A stretch of 64,000 nucleotides of DNA from Sporobacter sp963663605 (GTDB taxonomy: Bacteria > Bacillota > Clostridia > Oscillospirales > Oscillospiraceae): positions 682,001 to 746,000 of the forward strand of contig CAXXVF010000002.1 of the NCBI GenBank assembly GCA_963663605.2, in the 5' to 3' direction. Below the pieces are notes generated by a model. The model was not told the DNA's origin. It saw nothing but the letters and a program-made list of their open reading frames with translations, and searched no databases. The position numbers and the translations under genes were made by a program. Positions 59,989 to 64,000 of the stretch are shown one piece after another. How positions within the stretch are numbered: the first letter of the stretch is position 1; every line of letters starts with the position of its first letter.

Positions 59989-61536
59989 ATGAAGCGCGGA
60001 AGAACCATGCTGCTCAATACGCTGCTTCTGACGGCGACGGCGATCCTGATGCGCACGGTCGGCATGGTTTTTCAGGTCTACCTGTCCAAGAAGATCGGAG
60101 CGTCCGGCATTGGTCTCTTCCAGCTCATTCTTGCCGTCAGCATGCTTGCGGCCTGTTTTGCGATATCGGGCGTGCGCTTTGCAACGACGCGTCTCGTCTC
60201 GGAGGAACTCGGGCGCGGGGATCACGGCGGCGTCAAGGCTGCCGTGCGCCGGTGCCTTATATACGCGCTCTCGTTCGGAACGGCAGCGTCTCTTGCGCTG
60301 TATTTCGGCGCGGAGCTGATCGGTCTCAAATGGATCGGCGACGCGCGGACCGTCCTTTCGCTGCGCCTTTTAGCGCTGAGCCTTCCGGCCTTTGCAATGT
60401 CGGCCGTCCTGTCGGGATACTTCACCGCCGTGACGCGCGTTGTCAAGTCCGCCGCGGTCCAGATCGGCGAACAGCTCGTACGCATCGCCGTCGTCGTCGC
60501 CGCGCTTGACCTGACGGCCGGCCGCAGCGTGGAGACCGCCTGCGCCATCATTGTCATCGGCGGCATTGTCGGCGAGGTTTTCTCTTTTTTAATGCTGTAC
60601 CTGCTGTACGTGTTTGACAGGCGGCGCTACGCCTCCGGCAAAACAAAAACAGCCGGCCTGACAAAGCGGCTTTTAAAGATATCGCTGCCGCTGGCCGTCT
60701 CGGCCTACGGCCGCACCGCCCTGTCCACGATGCAGAACCTGCTCGTACCGCGCGGGTTTCGGAAATCGGGCGCGTCGAGCGAGGCGGCGCTGGCCGACTA
60801 CGGCATGATCCAGGGTATGGTCTTCCCTGTCATTGCCTTCCCTTCCGCGTTTTTCTATTCACTGTCGGAGCTGATCGTGCCGGAGCTGACGGACGCTCAG
60901 GTCAACGGCCGGACAAAGGAGATATCCGACAAGGTCGGCCGTATCCTCTATCTGTGCATCCTGTTCTCCTTCGGCGTCACGGCACCCTTTTTTCAATTTG
61001 CCGGTGAACTCGGCCAGTGTATCTATCAGAGCGCCGCCGTCGGTCATTACACCCGCGTGCTCGCGCTTTTGATGCCGATCATTTTTCTTGACAGCGTGAC
61101 GGACGGCATGCTCCGGGGCCTCGGTCAGCAGATGTACTGCATGCGCTATAACATCCTCGACTCGCTTTTAAGCGTCGTGCTCGTCTGGTTTCTGCTTCCC
61201 AAATACGCCGTCGCCGGTTTTATATTCATGATCTACTTCACGGACCTTTTCAATTTCGCGCTCAGCGTCCGCAGGCTGCGCGTCATCACGAAATTCCGTC
61301 TGCCCGTTAAAAACATCTTTAAATCCGCCGTCTGCGCCGTCGGCTCGGTCAACATCACGCAGCTTGCCCTGCGTGTTTTGGGGCTCGGACTGTCGCCGTC
61401 AACCTGGAACCTTACGCTGCATATAGTCCTGTCGCTTCTCGTTTACGTCGGGCTTCTCATGGTGTTCAAATGCGTCGCCGGACGCGACATCGTCTGGATC
61501 AAATCTCATATCACTGCAAAAGGCCGCGCCCAATGA
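59989..61536 (+). CDS. spoVB: SpoVB-like polysaccharide/lipid flippase (MOP/MATE superfamily)
   Basis: A 515-residue protein with about 14 helices of the MurJ/Wzx-like superfamily, closest in kind to stage V sporulation protein B, which is thought to move cortex precursors. It shows AILMRTVGMVFQVYLSKKIG and FQLILAVSMLAACFAISG. The frame runs 33 codons further back, but GGGGGGA lies just before this ATG (MKRGRTML). It supports a spore-forming lineage. Confidence 0.88.
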   Translation: MKRGRTMLLNTLLLTATAILMRTVGMVFQVYLSKKIGASGIGLFQLILAVSMLAACFAISGVRFATTRLVSEELGRGDHGGVKAAVRRCLIYALSFGTAASLALYFGAELIGLKWIGDARTVLSLRLLALSLPAFAMSAVLSGYFTAVTRVVKSAAVQIGEQLVRIAVVVAALDLTAGRSVETACAIIVIGGIVGEVFSFLMLYLLYVFDRRRYASGKTKTAGLTKRLLKISLPLAVSAYGRTALSTMQNLLVPRGFRKSGASSEAALADYGMIQGMVFPVIAFPSAFFYSLSELIVPELTDAQVNGRTKEISDKVGRILYLCILFSFGVTAPFFQFAGELGQCIYQSAAVGHYTRVLALLMPIIFLDSVTDGMLRGLGQQMYCMRYNILDSLLSVVLVWFLLPKYAVAGFIFMIYFTDLFNFALSVRRLRVITKFRLPVKNIFKSAVCAVGSVNITQLALRVLGLGLSPSTWNLTLHIVLSLLVYVGLLMVFKCVAGRDIVWIKSHITAKGRAQ

Positions 61537-61545
61537 TCAAAAACC

Positions 61546-61603
61546 CACCCGCCGCTCATAAAGGTATAGGGCCTGCGGCCCTATACCCCGCCGGGAAACG
61601 GCT
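61546..61603. repeat. CCCGCCGCTCATAAAGG hairpin repeat, left copy
   Basis: CCCGCCGCTCATAAAGGTAT, then AGGGCCTGCGGCCCTAT, then CCCCGCCGGGAAACGG. Its near-identical direct copy is at 62033-62085; together they flank the small membrane-protein gene. Confidence 0.85.
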
Positions 61604-61630
61604 AAGCATCTGCACGGACAAAAAGTCGGT

Positions 61631-61954
61631 TCATGCGTCTGAACGCTTTCCGAAATATACGGCCATGGCTATAATATTAAGTATAATCGTAACGCCGAGC
61701 AGCATTCCCGCGGCCGAACTGACAAACCTTGAAGTATCCATCAGCGCCGCCCAATCCTGCGCTGCCACCCGATTGCTAAGCTCCGATATCTGAAAGCAAA
61801 ATGATATCGCGCAGCTGAAAATGCTTGCTGCTGTCAGTACCGTAAACCTTTTATGGTTTATTTTTTTATGCAGCACAAGGCTTAAAACAGGAAATAATAG
61901 CGCAAACAATCCAAAGATAATGCTAAAGACATTATTTAAAACTGTAAAAAGCAT
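61631..61954 (-). CDS. Hypothetical small membrane protein
   Basis: Not recognised. A 107-residue protein with three hydrophobic segments: residues 1-28, VLTAASIFSCAISFCF and GMLLGVTIILNIIAMAVYF. The ATG follows AAAGGAGAAG. Base use is more AT-rich than in the neighbours and it is bracketed by two direct copies of a hairpin repeat, so it could have been acquired as a small cassette. Confidence 0.7.
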   Translation of the reverse strand: MLFTVLNNVFSIIFGLFALLFPVLSLVLHKKINHKRFTVLTAASIFSCAISFCFQISELSNRVAAQDWAALMDTSRFVSSAAGMLLGVTIILNIIAMAVYFGKRSDA

Positions 61955-62032
61955 AGCTTCTCCTTTCAGGCTATATCAACACAGCGTTTACTTTATTTTA
62001 CCATATTGGTTTATTCTTGTCATTTTATCTAT

Positions 62033-62085
62033 TCCCGCCCGCCGCTCATAAAGGTATAGGGCCTGCGGCCCTATGACCCGCCGTG
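62033..62085. repeat. CCCGCCGCTCATAAAGG hairpin repeat, right copy
   Basis: CCCGCCCGCCGCTCATAAAG, then GTATAGGGCCTGCGGCCCTA, then TGACCCGCCG. Same orientation as the left copy at 61546-61603. Confidence 0.85.
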
Positions 62086-62167
62086 CCATAAACCATATTA
62101 CTGTACCCGATAACATAAATCCGCCGGGAAACGGTTAACAGCTTATAAAAGACCGCCCGCCGCACAA

Positions 62168-62216
62168 AGGCTTCCCCCGGGGGAAGCTGTCTGCAAAGCA
62201 GACTGATGAGGGTCCG
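62168..62216. repeat. CTTCCCCC/GGGGGAAG palindromic element
   Basis: GGCTTCCCCCGGGGGAAGCT, then GTCTGC/GCAGAC stem, then TGATGAGGGT. It matches the reverse complement of the right half of the element at 27297-27407. Confidence 0.65.
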
Positions 62217-62346
62217 GCGCCCTCACAAGGGCGCCGATTGTTTTTTCTTGCGCAAATAAAAGGATAAACCAATCCGGAAATCGGGTCACTCTGATGTGAC
62301 AGTCGTGTCAATAATACTGCATACCGCCTGATTCGGATAAAACACT

Positions 62347-62375
62347 TTCAAAAAAATCCATTTCCGTTTATAATG
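62347..62375 (+). promoter_or_regulatory. Probable promoter of the aldo/keto reductase gene
   Basis: TTTCAA (62347-62352), 17-base spacer, TATAAT (62370-62375), 32 bases before the start codon. Confidence 0.5.
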
Positions 62376-62407
62376 CATTCAAGAACAAAAACAAAGGAGA
62401 TAACGGT

Positions 62408-63523
62408 ATGACTGAAAAGTTTCTGGGCGAATCCGTCGGCAAACTCGGCTTTGGGTGTATGCGTCTTCCGACAATCGGCGGCGCTTTTGATTACAAACAG
62501 ATCAACGCCATGGTCGACGCCTATCTGGAAGCCGGCTTTAATTATTTCGATACCGCGTACGTTTACACCGGCTCCGAGGAAGCCATGCGCGAAACACTTG
62601 TGAAGCGCCACCCGCGTGATAAATACACGATCGCGACAAAACTCCCCATGTTCCTGCTCAAGGAACCGGCGGACATGCTCCAATCGTTTGAAGTATCGCT
62701 TGAGCGCCTCGGCACGGACTATATCGACTATTACCTCCTGCACGGACTCGACGCCGTACAGAATGAAGGCGCCGAGAAGATCGGCGCGTGGGAATTCGCG
62801 AAAAAGCTCAAAGACGACGGCCGCGTCCGCCATTACGGCTTTTCCTTCCACGACACTGCGGACAAGCTCGACGAGATGCTGACGAACCATCCCGACGCCG
62901 AATTCGTCCAGCTTCAGATCAATTATCTCGACTGGGACAGCACGGACATCCAGTCCCGCCTCATTTACGAGACGGCCAGAAAGCACGGCAAGCCGGTCAT
63001 CATCATGGAGCCGGTGAAAGGCGGCCTTCTGGCAAGCGAAGACTCGCCGATCAGCAAGGTATTCAAAAAAGCCGCGCCGGACAAATCCATCGCCTCGTGG
63101 GCCGTCCGCTTCGCCGCCTCGCTCGACGGACTCATCACCATGCTCAGCGGCATGAGCACCCTTGAGCAGGTCAAGGACAATATAAAGACGGTCAAAAACT
63201 TAAAACCGCTTTCGGACAGCGACAGGGCCGTCATAAAGCAGGCCGTTGACATTTTAAACAGCATCCCGAGGGTGCCGTGCACAAACTGTAAATATTGCGT
63301 TGAAAACTGTCCGCAGAAAATAAACATTCCGGTTCTTATGAAAATTTATAACACCTACCTTGTGCACAACTCTACAGCCAACAGCGAATTCCCGTTCATG
63401 ATGGCGACGAAAGACGCCGGCAAGCCTTCCGACTGCATCGCCTGCCGGCTGTGCGAGGCCCACTGTCCGCAGCACATCGGCATATCGGATATCATGAGCA
63501 CGATGTCGAAAATATACGAATAG
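62408..63523 (+). CDS. Aldo/keto reductase with C-terminal ferredoxin-type cysteines
   Basis: A 371-residue enzyme: a TIM-barrel aldo/keto reductase (LGFGCMRLP at the start, FDTAYVYTGSE with the catalytic Tyr region) for about 280 residues, then a Fe-S domain with CTNCKYCVENCPQKINIP and CIACRLCEAHCPQHIGI. Such fusions are widespread in anaerobes; electrons may come from ferredoxin as well as NADPH. Substrate unknown. AAAGGAG precedes the ATG. It is followed after 18 bases by a hydrolase gene. Confidence 0.9.
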   Translation: MTEKFLGESVGKLGFGCMRLPTIGGAFDYKQINAMVDAYLEAGFNYFDTAYVYTGSEEAMRETLVKRHPRDKYTIATKLPMFLLKEPADMLQSFEVSLERLGTDYIDYYLLHGLDAVQNEGAEKIGAWEFAKKLKDDGRVRHYGFSFHDTADKLDEMLTNHPDAEFVQLQINYLDWDSTDIQSRLIYETARKHGKPVIIMEPVKGGLLASEDSPISKVFKKAAPDKSIASWAVRFAASLDGLITMLSGMSTLEQVKDNIKTVKNLKPLSDSDRAVIKQAVDILNSIPRVPCTNCKYCVENCPQKINIPVLMKIYNTYLVHNSTANSEFPFMMATKDAGKPSDCIACRLCEAHCPQHIGISDIMSTMSKIYE

Positions 63524-63541
63524 ACGGAGGAACACGCGCAT

Positions 63542-64000
63542 ATGCCGGACAACAAACTGCTTACAAAAGAAGAGATCGAAAAAATGTTCGGGCGTTTTGC
63601 CGCCATTAAACTCGACACGTCGGGTATCCGACGCAAATTTATTGACTGCGCCTATGGCGAGGACCATAAACAGGCGCTCGATATCTACCTGCCGAATACG
63701 GGCGACGGCCCGTTTCCGGCCGTTTTATTCCTGCACGGCGGCGGCTGGTCCGGCGGGAACAAAAAAGACGCGCAGATCCTGCCGTTTATGAGCGGCGTGC
63801 AGCGCGGCTGGGCCGTTATCGGCGTCGGCTACCGACTTGTTCCAAACATCCGCTACCCGGAAAATCTTTTTGATGTCAAGGCGGCGCTCCGCTGGCTTTA
63901 CGAAAACGCCGGCACGTATCTTATAGATCCCGAACGCGTCGCGCTCAGCGGCGCGTCGGCGGGCGCGCATCTGGCGATGATGGCCGCTTTCACGATGGGA
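63542..64000 (+). CDS. Alpha/beta hydrolase (esterase-like), cut by the window end
   Basis: The first 153 residues of an alpha/beta-fold hydrolase of the BD-FAE/carboxylesterase (HSL-like) type. The oxyanion motif LFLHGGGWSGG is at about residues 62-72 and the nucleophile elbow GASAGAHLA (GxSxG) at about residues 137-145, just before the edge. The catalytic Asp and His lie outside the window. CGGAGGAA precedes the ATG. It seems to share a transcript with the aldo/keto reductase gene. Confidence 0.88.
   Translation, partial: MPDNKLLTKEEIEKMFGRFAAIKLDTSGIRRKFIDCAYGEDHKQALDIYLPNTGDGPFPAVLFLHGGGWSGGNKKDAQILPFMSGVQRGWAVIGVGYRLVPNIRYPENLFDVKAALRWLYENAGTYLIDPERVALSGASAGAHLAMMAAFTMG

Larger units (their letters stand above)
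61955..62407. other. Intergenic region before the aldo/keto reductase gene
   Basis: A gap of about 450 bases with the right hairpin-repeat copy (62033-62085), a partial copy of its tail (near 62122), the element at 62168-62216 and a possible operator: GTCAC/GTGAC and TGACA/TGTCA arms overlap at 62285-62310. Confidence 0.55.

Noticed and set aside
61546..62085. Insertion sequence around the small membrane-protein gene
   Set aside because: The flanking repeats are direct, not inverted, and there is no transposase; reported only as a possible recombination cassette.

Overview
The window looks like a piece of chromosome from an anaerobic, spore-forming-lineage Firmicute (class Clostridia, most like the Oscillospiraceae and relatives). 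The inference rests on moderately high GC, YlmC/YmxH and SpoVB sporulation-type proteins, a DapL-type diaminopimelate route, an electron-bifurcating NfnAB pair, ferredoxin-dependent indolepyruvate oxidoreductase, glycyl radical enzymes, the ylxM-ffh-rpsP-khpA-rimM-trmD block and a DUF6514-like protein. There is no rRNA, tRNA, prophage, transposase or CRISPR array that I can support. About 53 genes are called. Genus cannot be decided from sequence reading alone.

Layout. 1-5.4 kb: a Ca2+/cation antiporter, a C-GCAxxG-C-C protein, glutamate dehydrogenase gdhA, a CPA2 cation/proton antiporter and a frameshifted NTF2-like gene. 5.6-8.7 kb (minus): an AEC transporter, then folT-folC behind a clear tetrahydrofolate riboswitch. 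8.8-13.6 kb: a small membrane protein, a chemotaxis receptor, and rpsB-tsf on the minus strand with a structured leader. 13.7-18.9 kb: LysR regulator, orphan lipoprotein binding protein, and a glycyl radical enzyme (GRE1) pointing at them. 19-23 kb: ylmC and the ylxM-ffh-rpsP-khpA-rimM-trmD operon. 23.1-25.4 kb: nfnA-nfnB. 25.4-33.5 kb (minus): HPr/Crh-like protein, purB, an aminotransferase, a double-ACT protein, paaK, iorB, iorA.

33.5-40.4 kb (minus) is the most catabolic stretch: an Fe-S/FAD enoate reductase of the Old Yellow Enzyme family, an OFA-type MFS carrier, a sodium:solute symporter and an acyl-CoA ligase, the last behind a strong promoter with two inverted repeats at its start site. 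Next to iorAB-paaK it suggests uptake, CoA activation and reduction of organic (possibly aromatic or unsaturated) acids beside Stickland-type amino-acid oxidation; the substrate is not known. 40.5-45.7 kb: comEC, holA, an RNase M5-like toprim gene, a DUF6514-like gene and nrdR with an NrdR box over its own promoter. 45.7-52.6 kb: a DUF4363/DUF421 pair (minus), then purF-dapF, dapL and glmS. 52.6-64 kb: a secreted lipoprotein and a secreted stalk-domain protein (divergent), a second glycyl radical enzyme (GRE2), an AIM24-like protein, spoVB, a small membrane protein between two direct repeats, an aldo/keto reductase with ferredoxin-like cysteines and a cut-off alpha/beta hydrolase.

The best candidates for something new are: the two paralogous glycyl radical enzymes sharing an unusual cysteine-rich active-site segment, with no activase nearby; the 33.5-40.4 kb acid-catabolism neighbourhood; two genes whose conserved N-termini lie upstream of any ATG/GTG/TTG start; and several families of short dispersed repeats, including a 41-nt tandem array and a hairpin repeat that brackets a small membrane-protein gene.
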